DNA of 64,000 bases from Amanita rubescens (GCA_015039365.1 WION01000212.1:1-64000), one strand, 5' to 3'; counted from the first letter of the stretch, positions 24,511-36,338 are shown. Notes: a model not told the origin generated them from the letters alone. Numbers and translations: made by a program.

Positions 24511-25370
24511 TTCTCTGGTCAAAGAGCACAGCAAGGGCTATATAAAGTGGATCTAAATTGATGTGTCTGGCAGGTTTAAGAGGGACCCCACTTCTCATTA
24601 ACCCACGACGGGTACGGGTACCCGGGGGATCCCAAATCCTCACCTAATTCTCTGAGAACCGAAAAGTGTCCCGTCGGGAGGGTATTCGGATCCACGTTTT
24701 TGGAGCCGGTGTTACGATGTATCTTCTATTAGAAGTCCGGAACGCCCGGACCCTGCCAAGTTTCGACGCGCGAGCAAGCCGGCGCGAGCCCTCGCCATCG
24801 AGAAACTTGGAGTTGCTGAACTGCCCCTGCAGATTTTTCGACGTAATGTTCGGAAATCCCCGAACACCCATCGATGGCGCCCATCTGACCCTTCGTTACT
24901 TGTGTTGTGGGCCACCACTTCGCGTGGCATGGTCCAAGGAGTGGGATGGGTGGTGGAGGACAGAAAGTTATGGATATTTGTACTCTATTAGGCGCATACC
25001 TAATGATAAAAGTAACCTTAGAACCTATAGTAAAGATTGTAAGGAACGTCTCACCTCAGTTACGGATATTCGTATATACGGAGGTGAGGGGAGAAATATC
25101 AAACTATTTATATCCCTCAGGCTACGAACCTGTTCGTGAAGCATAGAAAGAGGCATAATAAAAAGGTCTTGTGAAAGAGGAGGCCGCGAGACGTGATTTA
25201 ACCGTAAAGCATGTCAATGGCAAACAATGCTCGGCGCTTAAACGCCGAGGCGTGAAAGGGAAGGACGTCGTCGCATTCGCCGGAATGCCGCATAGGAGCC
25301 TTCACCGTATTGCCCGGGCGCTCAGGGATGTCTCGCATAGAGCCGGAAAACGTCGCCAGTTACCACCACC
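24511..25370. other. intergenic, no supported gene
   Basis: Several overlapping ORFs of 70-150 codons on both strands, none with a domain or splice logic. No RNA gene recognised. Confidence 0.4.
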
Positions 25371-25766
25371 ATGTCGACGGCAGATCAACTGACACAGCAA
25401 GAGAGAGAAGCCTATATTATCCTATCCGATTTCTTTCTCGACACAGAGCTCACCCCGTCGGATCTCCACCTCCTCTCTAACTCATTACGCCCTCTCGGGA
25501 TCCCCGCCGCAAGGTTGCAGTATATGCTCCGTTACGATCTCTTTCCCATCCTTTACCCAAACCTTCTTAGCATCGCAGGCGTGTGGCAAGGATTCGACTC
25601 GGACTGGTTGCTCCAGAATGTACAGGACAGAAGGTCTGGCGTTGCCACAGGGTGGATGAAGAGTCAAGTCGACCGTGTAGTTTGGTTCTTAATGGGTCAC
25701 TGGATTCAGTCCCTTTGGGATAAAGTCAAGGAAGGTCTGGATGACGGTTCAAACGCTAAATTGTAG
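25371..25766 (+). CDS. DUF7079-like small protein
   Basis: An intronless 131-residue ORF starting at an ATG in a CACCATG context. The sequence has ILSDFFLDTELTPSDLHLL, then a run resembling YDLFPILYPNLLSIAGVW followed by QGFDSDWLL. This matches my memory of the DUF7079 family found in bacteria and fungi (LSDxFLDTEL near the N-terminus, NLLSVAGxWxGF in the middle). No function is known. The family occurs widely in bacteria, so transfer is possible but not shown. The upstream in-frame region has no better start. Confidence 0.7.
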   Translation: MSTADQLTQQEREAYIILSDFFLDTELTPSDLHLLSNSLRPLGIPAARLQYMLRYDLFPILYPNLLSIAGVWQGFDSDWLLQNVQDRRSGVATGWMKSQVDRVVWFLMGHWIQSLWDKVKEGLDDGSNAKL

Positions 25767-26412
25767 TTGACAACTGGTGTTCACCTCATATTTGCGTTGA
25801 TGAACATTACTGCGTGTTGTTCCATAGGATATTGTGCCCATCGTTGCTATAGTGTTTAAACTATAAGAGGGAACAATCACTGTACAGTCGGATACCTCAC
25901 CGGATCCACTACCACATGTAAGCGTATGCATACCAGCAACAGCACCCCAGGCCACTTTCAGAGAACGCGCCAAATTTGGACATGCGAGGCAACACCGGCG
26001 CAACCTCCATTGTTTGAAGGCTTTGCCATGGATCGAACCGTGGATGAAGTTGTTGAGACATCCAATAATGAGCCCGGAGGTGCAGACCATGATAGTCGGG
26101 TCGCCCCTGTCGTCGATGTTCTTGGGGTCGGGGGGTGTTGTGGCGAGTACTTATGAGTCGGACACCGTCCGCACGATCATATCAATCAATCGATCACGGT
26201 TGGCGAGGAAAGCTGATGGCAGGAGAAGGTAGAGACCGGGAATGACGTCATGTGTGTGCTGCAGTGATTGCCGGCTTCGTTATTGCGCTATGGACGCTTT
26301 GTATCTCTTGGAATGAAAGGTTGTGTGCATATGAATACCTGTATCATGTATGACAGACTTTATACATCATGCGACTTTCTGTGATGCTATAGACAATGAT
26401 AAAGATGTGGTT
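25767..26412. other. intergenic, no supported gene
   Basis: No convincing coding frame, repeat or RNA gene between the DUF7079 ORF and the convergent gene at 26413. Confidence 0.4.
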
Positions 26413-27629
26413 TCACTCCTTCCTAACCTCAGCATCATCCCAATCCTTCATGATGAGGTTGGATTCATAAAAAGTCGACACTGCCCCTGTACTAAGAGAG
26501 AGAGAGAGAGAGAGAGTAATGAATGATGATCAGATGTGCAAAGTAGAAATTCATACCTCTCCCGTAGTGCATGAAGACCTTGATCAACTGTTGCATCCGC
26601 CGAATCAAGATCACCACGCTCACGTTGAACCTCGGCCGCCCTAAATGCCGCCAACGCATGGTCAGCCGACCGAAGCGCCAGGTCCCATCCATCTAAACTA
26701 GCAGGCCTCTGAGTCGAACTATGCTCCTTCCCCTTTTCTGCCTTCAAGCCTGCGATATATGCGCTCAGCATCATGTCAAAGATCGTCTCGCAGGCGCAAC
26801 GAAGCTGGAGAATGAAAGGAAGAGAACTCTCCATGTACGAATAGTCGGATACTATCAGGCCACGCCGGAGGTGTTCTGGATCTCCTGGAAAGCAACCGCG
26901 GATAAAAACTGGATCTGGGTTTCTTTCAAACTTGAAAAATTCGTAAGTCAAGCCATCCGTAAAAATACAGTGGATAGGTAGACTCGAAGTGGAGTTCTTG
27001 AGGTCGCAGCCTGTAGTAGTACATCCAGGTCAAGAGCGGAAGGTGTGGGCATGAGACGTATGCGGCTTACGATTACATTCGGCTATAACCTGAGCAATAA
27101 TCTTCAAACGTTCGTCGTCATTTCCCACCATGATCTTCATCTGGATACAGAGAAACGCGACAGTACCAAACGTTTTGAAGAAGTATTCGATGCGACCCAG
27201 TGTACCAAAGCGATTATCGATCATAGTCTCTGGGTCATTCCTCAGCATGAAATTAAACTGCTTAACTAGGTGGTTGAAAATCTAGATGGTTGCAGTGAAC
27301 TTTCGAGAGCGCGAGAGAAATTAGGAGGTTAGTATTCGCACCGGAGAAAAGAGCCTCGATCTCGCCTCCACCGTCCCATGCTCAGGAGGGGCGCCGTACT
27401 GCATTAACATGATATCCATGTCCATCACGATTGACTTGAAGAGATGTGTAGGAATCCGAGAGCGGTGAATATCAAAAGTCCCAATGTCTCCCAGCTGATT
27501 CCATGGATGAAGTCCTACAAGAGGAGCAACCTTAGCATATGTGACTTTGGAGAAGCCATGTTCTACGTTAATTTCTTAGCTTAACTAGACCCCAAGACAG
27601 AATAGTGACAGACCTGGGCCTTCGGGCAT
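26413..27629 (-). CDS. conserved fungal protein of unknown function, possibly restriction-endonuclease-like
   Basis: A multi-exon minus-strand gene, read as MPEGP then GLHPWNQLGDIGTFDIHRSR, an IFNHLVKQFNF exon, then RNDPETMIDNRFGTLGRIEY, FLCIQMKIMVGNDDERLK and IIAQVIAEC. After another intron come LPIHCIFTDGLTYEFFKFER and a long helical part with ETIFDMMLSAYIAGLKAEK. The last exon ends MKDWDDAEVRKE. The pattern of a hydrophobic strand ending in QMK followed by AQVIAE recalls PD-(D/E)XK-like proteins common in mushrooms, but I cannot establish catalytic residues. The final intron ends in a long (CT)n tract. A few splice sites are best guesses. Confidence 0.55.
26495..26516. repeat. (AG)n microsatellite in an intron
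   Basis: Eleven AG units on the plus strand. On the coding minus strand they form the (CT)n polypyrimidine tract just before the last intron's acceptor. Confidence 0.9.
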
Positions 27630-28108
27630 GGCAGGGTCGGGGTGTCTCCTGATCCGGTGTGCGACTGTTGGGATGCGGCTCGAAGAAGAGGAGATCGTGC
27701 TTTTGAATGATTTATGATAGGAAATGGTGCTCAAGTATCGTCTGGAGGAACGAATGAGCATAGAAGAGGTAGTCGTGGTTTAAGTACATATATACCAATC
27801 ATTTCTATGAAATACGTGCAAAATAGGGGTACATGTGACATACACACTACAATAAATAAAAAAGTGTAACAACATCAAGTCCCAACATCGTTCTTGTGCC
27901 AAGGTCTAAAGGATATTATAAAATATATAAAAAAAAGGGGGTCCGTTTTGGATGCGAGTCGAGGTATGTAACAAGGGGATAAGAATACATGATAATCGGC
28001 GGATGATAAGTCCGTGCCAAGCATGCCAAGAAATGCCAAGATGTTAAAATAAGGAAAAAGCGCGACACCAGGTCGTCCACATACTACGGCCTCGTGTTCC
28101 AAATGGAG
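27630..28108. other. intergenic; 3' flank of tetraspanin gene
   Basis: The part from about 27830 to 28108 is also present, CpG-mutated, at 12540-12640. The duplication therefore included some downstream DNA. No gene seen. Confidence 0.5.
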
Positions 28109-29429
28109 TTACGATACCGTCTCAGGAGTCCTCGAACCAATCGAATCGTATTTTGCGTGATATACCGGCGTTGTTGTGCTCGCCGCCGAGCCATGGTATG
28201 GCATTGTTGGCATCGAGTCGAGTTGTGACAGGTTGGCGCGTGAACGAGCCAAGATGTCAGAAGCCACATCCCGTCCGTACTGTTCGGCGAGTTGGCTAAT
28301 AGAAGCTCAGTCTGACATTCGCGTTTCGAAAGACGTGATTGTGAGACGTACCTGGCATATTGGTCCATAATCAACGCCATTGTGTTCAGACTGAGCCTGT
28401 ATGCTTTAGGCATCATGCCCTTTCCAAACCTATATGTGACGTGATTAGAGCACAGTAATCCCGAGACCATGATCGCAATTTGAAGAGGGACCAATGAAAA
28501 GACGACGGTGTAGAACTTTACGAGCGCTACTCGCTCGAAATCGAGGTATGGCCCTTTGCATCCAGGAAGTACGGTTCGCGAGTAACATGTCGAGCTCACG
28601 GTAGCTTCTTCGAAGGGGTCGTAATATCCACAACACTGGAGTTCGTTTTGGATTATCAACCTGTCTGAGGTGCTTAAAGATTGGGACCACTGAGCGTTGA
28701 TCTTTCCTGGGAGGTTGAATGTATGTTTTTTGTAGGTTATGTATCCTGGGATGACGAGGAGGCCAAAGGTGACCCATGTGAGGAAGGTGTATATCGCGAG
28801 GAAAGAGCGGTTGTTGAGGAGGATTCCGGCCCAGCCGACCATGGAGGTAAATAGGCCAACAACCGCAGCGAGCGTGGAGAGTACCAGTTCGGCCCTGTTA
28901 CCCGTACGGACAACGTCTGCGTGGGCGAATATGTTGAACCAGGTTAGGAGTAGTATGATAAGGCCTATAAGAGTGTATATCGTGAACTGACCAAAAAAAA
29001 GTGAGAAACGATTCGGAATAGTAGATTGAGACGTACCAGGAGGTTAGTGCAGAACAAAATCCATTTAAACTTATTCCACTTCATCTTCTTTCCCCGCTTT
29101 TTTCCAGCAAGCCATGGATCAGAATCGTCGTCACCCTCACTCGGCATCCTGGCCTCTCCGCTCCGGAATGCTTCTATACCCCCGCCACGCTTCGGAAATT
29201 TAGGGTCAAAGCCCTGGTCTCCCTTTTTTGCGTTCTTCCTGCGTCGGGGATTGCCAGCGTTGAGCATTCTTGACGAGAATTTTTTCGGGAGGTAGTTGAG
29301 AGAGAGGGACCCGCTGCTCATTTCATGACTTAGAGAGGTTGGAGAGCCACCTATAGAGCGTGTCGTTGGTGAGACTGCAAATGGCGCAGAAGGGGGCTCG
29401 AGAGAGGCTGAGGATAGGTCGGCGAGCAT
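28109..29429 (-). CDS. tetraspanin-like membrane protein
   Basis: Exons 29429-29037, 28986-28352 and 28295-28109 join in phase to 404 residues. A long basic, Gly/Pro-rich cytoplasmic N-terminus (RRRKNAKKGDQG; KKRGKKMKWNKFKW) precedes TM1 (LIGLIILLLTWFNIF). TM2 contains LVLSTLAAVVGLF and TM3 FLTWVTFGLLVIPGYI. The large loop has the hallmark CCGYYDP with further cysteines (SSTCYS, LPGCKG). TM4 is FYTVVFSLVPLQIAIMV. The C-terminal tail is SIGSRTPETVS. Four TM segments with a CCG-containing large loop define tetraspanins, which organise membrane microdomains; fungal ones act in appressorium and hyphal processes. The last intron is supported because its removal joins the coding tail. A decayed paralog lies at 12540-13500. 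Confidence 0.85.
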
Positions 29430-30262
29430 GTGTTGTGTTGAGGTAGCTTGGGATGCAAAAGATGCTCTACGAGAGGGTGGTCTAAAAAGGATTGAGGTTA
29501 TAAGACAGGGTGTACGGAAAGGACTGACGGAGAGGGGTCCATCTAGTGGAAGAGGAGAGGTAAGTCCTTACGCTATTGTCCGCAGCAAGCGTGGACATAC
29601 CATACTTGGCAGCGGCGCTTCTGCCCGATACCCTCTTGTCCCCTCGAGATAAATTGACCACACTCGCTGCATTCTGGATGACGAAAAGAGAGAAATTACA
29701 GTTGCTATCACAGTTGTGCCTTTATTTCCATTTCTTGCTAATCCACATGGTCGAGCCTCTTTGTTCCGCAACTCAATATAGATTACATCTAATCTTATCT
29801 TATCTCATGTCCCTGACAACGCTTGGCAAGCCGACTGTTTATCACGTCGACGTCATGCCTCGTACGCGACACCTAGACGACCAACTGTGTGTTCGTCTAC
29901 TAGCTTCTGCTGCTGCATTTGGAATATCTCACGCGCACGTCGTCTTTGCACATATAGCCTATATGTTGTCTTGAAATGGTTTACGATCTCGATTGAAAGA
30001 TCTTTTCTCAAATTCTACTTGATTGTATGCGCAGACGCAGGAACAAAAATCGTATCGTCCGAGATGTAGATTGACGTTACCGACGTTTACACCTACGTTG
30101 GGGAATTTCATACCAAAGCTAACCAGACTTCCCTTGCTCCGGCGTAGCAGTCGCGGAGATAGGGGACACCGCTGGCAGAAATCGGTATGAAAGTATATAT
30201 AAAGGTCATTACCTGAGATATTACAAGTATGTTTGCGATCTTCAAGGAGAAATACAACTCTA
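29430..30262. other. intergenic, no supported gene
   Basis: No coding frame with family signals. It separates the divergently read tetraspanin 5' end from the UstYa-like gene 3' end. Confidence 0.4.
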
Positions 30263-30941
30263 TCATAATGTACGAGCCGCCTGATTCCGCTTTGCTTCCT
30301 TGTACACTAAGCTCCAGTCCCGGCACTCCCAATCTCCACTCTGATCAATCGGATCAAAGTGCGACGCATAATTGAACGATTCGAGGTGCACATCACCTCG
30401 ACATAACACCATCTGCTTCATATAGTTTAAACAATGCCTTGCCAATTCTGATGGAGGCTCTTCGCGCGGGGTGACCGTCTCATTCCGCAGAATATCCAAG
30501 CAGCGTAGCTGATGAAACAGCGATACGCTAAATGGTCGCTTGTGTTCTCCCAAATATACAACTCCATCCCCGCCTGGCACCAGTTGAGCCCACTCCTGCG
30601 CTCCGTTTTCGGTATCTAGTTTGTACCGATTTGTGTTCTCAAACCCAATTCGCACCCGGGGTCGATGTTTAGTAAGGGGCCACGTTTCGGGATAATCATT
30701 TCCCAGGTAAGCTGGTAAAATAGGTCATATTACATGGCAGAAACGCGACGGCCGTTGACGACTTACAGTATTGTTTTGGGTTCAATACCTGAGCGAAGTG
30801 TTGTTGGAGCCATATCGTGGCTGCCAGCTTGATGACGACACTGAAAGAAAGGAGCAAGAGCACAACGCTCAACACATTCGCGCTAGGAAGCTTGGCGAAT
30901 TGTAGTTGCAGAAAAGACCTTGAAAGCGCTCTGAACAACAT
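30263..30941 (-). CDS. UstYa-like (DUF3328) membrane-anchored oxidase, copy 1
   Basis: Exons 30941-30767 and 30711-30263 join in phase to 207 residues. An N-terminal cytoplasmic stretch precedes a single TM (about residues 23-43, VLSVVLLLLSFSVVIKLAA). Then come the family's YLGNDYPETWPL block, the EWAQLVPGGDGVVYLGEH block, FSVSLFHQLRCLDIL, and RHCLNYMKQMVLCRGD. In the reference family two HxxHC motifs are expected. Here the first reads HQLRC and the second LARHC, so each lacks one histidine, as often seen in basidiomycete members. Known for the family: UstYa/UstYb proteins take part in oxidative cyclisation of ribosomal peptides such as ustiloxin. It lies about 2.7 kb from the nearest small secreted-peptide gene. 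The start codon is the one immediately before the TM-containing frame. Confidence 0.85.
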
Positions 30942-31205
30942 GCAGCCTGAATGGAAGAAGGTGGTACTAAAGTACGTACACTGATGTATATAGTAAAGGT
31001 GATACAAGTTTGGGCTGTGCTTTTCACAGGCTTTCCACATGCTCACTGCGTCTTCCTCGCCCATGAAAGCTATATTAATGGATCGTAATTATTATTCCCG
31101 GAATATCCATGGATCCAAGATTACATATCCGACTGGCCTTTGCTTCTTTCCCTTTCCTCCTGCCTCAGCGCTCGTAGCGAGCTAGCTACTAGGCCCTCCT
31201 CCGCC

Positions 31206-32618
31206 ATGTCGACGACCGAGTTCGAACATGCCTATTACATCGGGAACTATATGTCTGGTATTCTCTACGGTACATTCTCCCACTTATCTCAGCTTGATCC
31301 AATTATGCTGATCCCATCCGTTCTATGTGCACAGGCATCGAACTGGTTATGTACTTCACTGCCATGCGCCGTCTTCTCCGTGCTAGACGTCACAAACGAC
31401 TGGCAGGTTCACGTACATTCCTCGCTCTTTATTCTACTGCGCTCTTTATCCTCGTTACCATCGACATATGTGCCAACGCCGTGTGGGGAGAAGAGCTTTG
31501 GATCTCGTCTCGCAACAAGCCAGGCGGCATACCCGAGTTTATTGCGACCCAAGTATCAGTATGGTATGAAACCCTCGGCTCGACGAGTGTCGTGGCTATG
31601 ATATTCATGGGCGATGCGCTTTTAGTGAGTCCTTTCTGCGATGACGGACTTGGAGTAAAAAAGTTACTCGGCCTCGATATCCCCGAATAACGTACTGATG
31701 CATGCTGTCCTTTCCTCGTGTGCAGATCTACCGGCTTTTCATAATCTACGATTCGAATTACGCGTTGATTGTTATTCCTTGCTTAACATGGTGCGCTGCA
31801 TTTGGTACGTCGCATCCTTATCCCCTTTCCGACTGTCCTATAATAAACTCAACCCAACTCTCCAGCGCTCGCCATTATCCAACTCGTCATCTCGGGTAAA
31901 CCAGGGGGCAACTTCTTCAATGGCAAAACCATCAACTTTGGCACGCCCTACTATACCCTCACCATCGCTCTCAATATTATCATCACGACTTTGATTTGTC
32001 TTCGCCTGTTCTATTTTTCTCGCCGGATAAAACACATCCTCGGACCAGATGGAGCGAAGACGTACACGGGCATCGCGGCGATTTTGATCGAGAGCGCGGC
32101 GCCATATAGTTTGGTCGGATTGATGTTTTTGATACCCTATGCGAGGCAGAGCGGGACAGCGATCGCGTTTGGACAGGTTTGGGCAAAGATGACGGTATGG
32201 CTATCATTTTCCCTGTCTATCTGCGGAATGTTAACAAGGGCTATGTATTTAGTGCTTATCGCCTCAGCTCATTATTCTCCGCGTCATATCTGGAACGGCT
32301 TGGGGCAGGGATACACTTGACCGGACTCGGACGGTTGGAGATGTGACCGATTCATCTGGCAGGGATGCGTCTAACACGGTCCTTTCTACCGAATTGCAAT
32401 TTTCGCCTGTGGAGGAGACGGCGATATATAGCCATGACAGTAAAACGAATACGGATACTCAGGGTCTCAACTCACACGATGGGTATGGGCTGGTGTTTGG
32501 TTCGGGCGGTGGTGGAAGCATGGGTACTACTCATTCAGACAGTGGGTTGAGTAAAGGGAATGAGAAAAAGGTACCTGACGAAGAGGATAGTATGGAAAAG
32601 GTTGAGATGATGGTTTGA
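31206..32618 (+). CDS. seven-transmembrane protein of a basidiomycete-specific family
   Basis: Exons 31206-31269, 31335-31624, 31726-31804, 31866-32194 and 32253-32618 join in phase to 375 residues. It begins MSTTEFEHAYYIGNYMSGIL and shows about seven hydrophobic helices (GIELVMYFTAMRRLL; LALYSTALFILVTIDI; VVAMIFMGDALL; ALIVIPCLTWCAAFALAI; LTIALNIIITTLICLRLF; ESAAPYSLVGLMFLI; CLSPQLIILRVISG). A hydrophilic Ser/Thr/Gly-rich cytoplasmic tail follows. The family is large in mushrooms and receptor-like, but no ligand is known. It is not a STE3 pheromone receptor. The exon 4/5 junction was chosen because it gives the usual CLSPQLIILRV ending. Confidence 0.85.
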
Positions 32619-33553
32619 GGAAATTTACCGTGTAGTTCTTTAGATTGGTGTTACTATGTCGAATCTAAAAAAATGAGTTGTCGCCGGTCAATATTCAATC
32701 ATTGTGCGCGGTTTCAATTTTCGAACTGACTGGACCCTTGGTGCCTATTCAAGTTAGTCCAACTTTTTTATTGTAACTCGGCTGCATATGGTAATGAACT
32801 GGTCAGCCGGCCGTAATGCCGTTCAACGTTCAACAACAACAACACGAGCAAATAAGGAGCACTGACCGCCAGTGGCACATATTAGGAATTGGTTTTACAC
32901 CTGCCATTTATCTCGACAAGCGCAAGATCTTGGTGTCCATTCCGAACCATACGGATAAACGAGCGTCAGCGGATCCGCTGTTCCAGCGCTTTCCCACTAG
33001 AGCTGTCACCGTTCCACGCAACACAACGTAAATATGGTGAGTGCTTATGATCATCACTCATAGTGAGGCTGTGAGCCCTTACACACGTTGTCAAGTGAAA
33101 CCCGGGTCGATTATTGACTCCGGCCCTAGTAATATTAATCTTGCATTCGTCAACGAGTGCGGAAGCGGACAACAACGGCCTTTTACATAGCATGTATGAC
33201 ATACACACCACGCCTCGCTGTCAACGTAGATGAGGGAAGCTCGTCAACTATTTCACCTCCCCTGCGCCGACTGGGATAGTCAGTCTAGCGAAAGCGAGCT
33301 CGAAATCTTCAACAGAAAGTGCAAGTATTTTCTGTTACACTTTTGTTAGGCTTTGGATCAAAACTGTATCAAAGACGCGGTTCCCGCCAGTCACTTGGTG
33401 CTGGAGCTAATCGCATCCTCGCTTCACCGTGAAGCGTGAAGGTACCGATATCACACTGCCAACATGGAGTCAATGATATGCCTCCGGAGGATTCGGTGAC
33501 ATACTGGGATTACTCCAGGGTTTCAGGCTGTGCTTACCCGACCCTTGGAGGTC
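32619..33553. other. upstream region of peptide gene 1
   Basis: No gene seen. From about 33300 it shares segments with the upstream regions of the other two peptide genes (AACAGAAAGTG, TATCAAAG.CGCGGTT, ACCGATATCACAC), so the duplicated unit includes promoter DNA. Confidence 0.5.
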
Positions 33554-33560
33554 TATAAAG
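33554..33560 (+). promoter_or_regulatory. TATA box of peptide gene 1
   Basis: TATAAAGAGGT about 80 bases before the ATG. The same 11-mer precedes all three peptide genes. Confidence 0.7.
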
Positions 33561-33634
33561 AGGTTGGCGTCTCAGTGCCTGGACAACACCTATCTCATAG
33601 CCGCCATACACTAGGAGCAGCCGAATACCCCACA

Positions 33635-33831
33635 ATGAACCGTCTCTACGCGCTTGCTGTTCTATTAGCCTTCAGCGCCTCAATGGCTGCCGCTTCACCC
33701 GTTGAGAGAAGAGAAGACTTAGGTGCTGGTAAGTGTTATTATTACTACTTGTGTTAACCCGGAACTAACGATACCCCACAGACATCGATGCACACAGGGA
33801 AAGGATTGACCCGCCGTTCCTGAAGCCTTAG
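33635..33831 (+). CDS. small secreted peptide precursor, family copy 1
   Basis: Two exons (33635-33728, 33782-33831) give 47 residues. Residues 1-20 are a classic signal peptide (MNRLYALAVLLAFSAS...) ending ASPVE. The mature part contains a dibasic ERR site, an acidic stretch and the C-terminus HRERIDPPFLKP. The intron is phase 1, cutting GA|D, at exactly the same place as in copies 2 and 3. After the stop a GTAAGT...CAG element suggests a 3'UTR intron, also conserved in position among copies. There is no C-terminal CaaX box, so it is not a mating pheromone. Proposed role (inference): secreted peptide or RiPP precursor whose variable core is the last ~10 residues, possibly modified by the neighbouring UstYa-like oxidases. 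Confidence 0.75.
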
Positions 33832-34914
33832 CCCTATTTTAAATCTCCAACTAAGTAAGTTCCTATGATCTACAAGTAAGACAAAGGCTTGACATCCACA
33901 TCAGGGCCACTTGAGGTTGTTGTTATGTCGAGTGTACTCGTATACAACATATTGTTGGGTTTTTTGGTTTTAAACGGACTTCATTGATTGTTATTATTGT
34001 TATATTTATGGACTCTACGCTTTAATATTTAGCATCCCCTTCAATTGGAAGAAGGAATAATAGTGATTTCGCGATTGCATATGAGAGAGAGAATATTATT
34101 ATCGTTCTTGTGCCTGGAGAAAATGCGAGAGTGACAGATTACGTGGCCGAGGTACTCAAAGAGCTTCCTTTTCAGGAAGCTCTCCGAGTCCGGCACTTCC
34201 ACGTACACATCAGGAACATTTGGTTCAACCTGTTGACCTGGATTAGTATCTCGCTTACGAAGCGGACAAATCTCTCGGAAGAGGATTGATAAATCCGTAA
34301 CTTGGTAAGCAGTTAGCAGTACTAAGGCTGTCCTACGTTGTCACTGTCAGGTACTAATCCTCAGCTTGGCTTTGTTATAGACCCCGGCTGCAATAAACAA
34401 TCTGGCTCTGGCGGTGTTTCTGCACAAGTGAGTGGCGATGCCTCCTACTACATGGCGTGAACCGTTGCTTACGGTTTACAGCGGGCCCGCGCTGTTCTAG
34501 TAGAATTCCCAGGTTGAAGCTTTCAACTAGTTCAACCATCTCACTTCCGAAGTCCTCGGGTGCAAATTCAGATAAACTCAAGTTGACAACCTTGCAACAG
34601 TTGGTCAGCAGAAACAAACTCGAAGGGTCTAACAGAAAGTGGGCGTATCTTTGAAGAAATATCTCGAGCTCTGGAATTTTTTTTGATTATCTATCAAAGC
34701 GCGGTTGCTAACTAGCACTGGATGCTATATCTGTTCAGGAGAGTACTGACGACATGATGGAGGCGTGGCTTTTGGCCGTACAGCCGTGCAGGCGGCCGCG
34801 AACACATCAATGTGCCACTCTGCCAAACGTGAGTCGACGACGGAGACACCTTCGGACTACCCGGTGATTGAAGATGACTCCTCTATTTTCAGCCTGCGGT
34901 GCCTACTCGAGCGC
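33832..34914. other. spacer between peptide genes 1 and 2
   Basis: Holds the conserved 3'UTR of copy 1 (intron acceptor near 33902) and the upstream segment of copy 2. No other gene seen. Confidence 0.5.
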
Positions 34915-34921
34915 TATAAAG
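34915..34921 (+). promoter_or_regulatory. TATA box of peptide gene 2
   Basis: TATAAAGAGGT about 80 bases before the ATG at 34998. Confidence 0.7.
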
Positions 34922-34997
34922 AGGTCATCGTCGCCGCCAGTGTCATTATAGCACCTACCGCATATCCGCCATACCCTTCACAGCCGATTGGCTAGCA

Positions 34998-35196
34998 ATG
35001 AATCCTCTATGTGCATTTGTCGCTTTACTTGCCCTTGCCTCAACGGCTGTTGCCTCTCCCGTTGAGATGAAAGAAGCCACAGCTGCTGGTAAGTACTATC
35101 TTTGACATTACTATGTTAATTTGTGCTAATAAACTTTTAATAGACAGTAAAGTAGAGAACGTTAAGCTTGACGCGCTATTCCTCAGGCCTGTATAA
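34998..35196 (+). CDS. small secreted peptide precursor, family copy 2
   Basis: Exons 34998-35088 and 35144-35196 give 47 residues. The signal peptide (MNPLCAFVALLALAST...) ends AVASPVE, close to copy 1. The phase-1 intron again follows codons for Ala-Ala and is completed to Asp. The C-terminal part is VENVKLDALFLRPV, aligning with copy 1 as basic-x-D-x-x-F-L-basic-P. Copy 2 lacks the dibasic site of copy 1. The 3'UTR shows the same CATCTACAA and CTGACATCCA segments as copy 1, so the two arose by tandem duplication. Function unknown; the peptide hypothesis is discussed in the findings. Confidence 0.75.
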
Positions 35197-36338
35197 AATT
35201 TAAAAAAAGTAAAGTCGGTAAATATATCATCTACAAACATGATAGGGGTCTGACATCCATGTCAGGAACACTGGACATTATCATGTAGCGAGTTTGCAAT
35301 GTAGCATACTATTGAGATTATATTATTATTCATATAACGTACTAGATTCATTGTTATTTTATTTATTCAATTCACCAACCTGCTTATCGTCCCGTTTTAG
35401 ACGGTGAACCTAAAAAGAGATGAAATTCTGCGATGACGGCGGCGAATGTGGTAGAAGCTTGTTCCTGTGCCTGCTGGATTTGCTAGCTGTAAGCTTAGCA
35501 AAAGCCTCGTAAACTGCCTGCGGAAGCCGTCAGCTCGAATGATCTAATGTCCAGGCGCTGGTGGATGGCTTTCAAAAACTCACCCACTCGAACGCTCGAG
35601 TCCAACTGCATTTCATCGCTCTATAGGCTTCATAAACCCATTTGAATCCCGCCGGCATCTCCGATTAAGCCTCTTGGAATCCCAAATGGAGTGATCGCAA
35701 CATGACAGGCGTCAACGAGTCAATATCAAAATGACGGGCGATGCATTGTTCCGGATTATCAGGGCCAATCTTCATTCGACATACTATGTGCGGAGTAGTT
35801 AAGCGACTGCTGCGCGATGATCGAACGCTGCAAACGATAACAACCATATTAGAGTTCAGGCATGCGGGCAGGGTCCAGGGTAGACGAATATCTGGCGGTA
35901 GGCCTGTAGGGGAAAAACAAAAGACGAGTTCGAGGATGGTGAAGAGAGAATAGGGGTTTGTTTTCGGACATGATGGGCTAGTTCAACCTGGCCGACAAAA
36001 CGCATCAAATAAAATCTAGACTTACGTCCCTAGTAGTACACGATCGCCGAACTTGAGCGGATGTTTTTCATCTCGCAACTTGAGGACCCAGGTATCGGGG
36101 AATCACTATAACCGTCTCTGCAGACAATCGACACACAAACAAGTCATCTATTTTTAAATTTGAACGTCTGGATTTTGGTGTTGAGAGAACTAATTGGCGT
36201 CGGTATTTATGCCCGCGTATCTGAACTAGATAAGCGTCGGCTTACGCTGGCCGCGACCTTGCTTGCAGTTATTTTTATTGCATATGATGAAGTGTAACAA
36301 ATGAATTATAAAGTGATGTATACGTAGTAGGCTAATAA
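35197..36338. other. intergenic, no supported gene
   Basis: Starts with the 3'UTR of peptide gene 2. At about 35401 an acceptor-like TTTTAG precedes a short open stretch (GEPKKRDEI..) that might be an alternative or relic second exon. Otherwise nothing seen. Confidence 0.4.
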
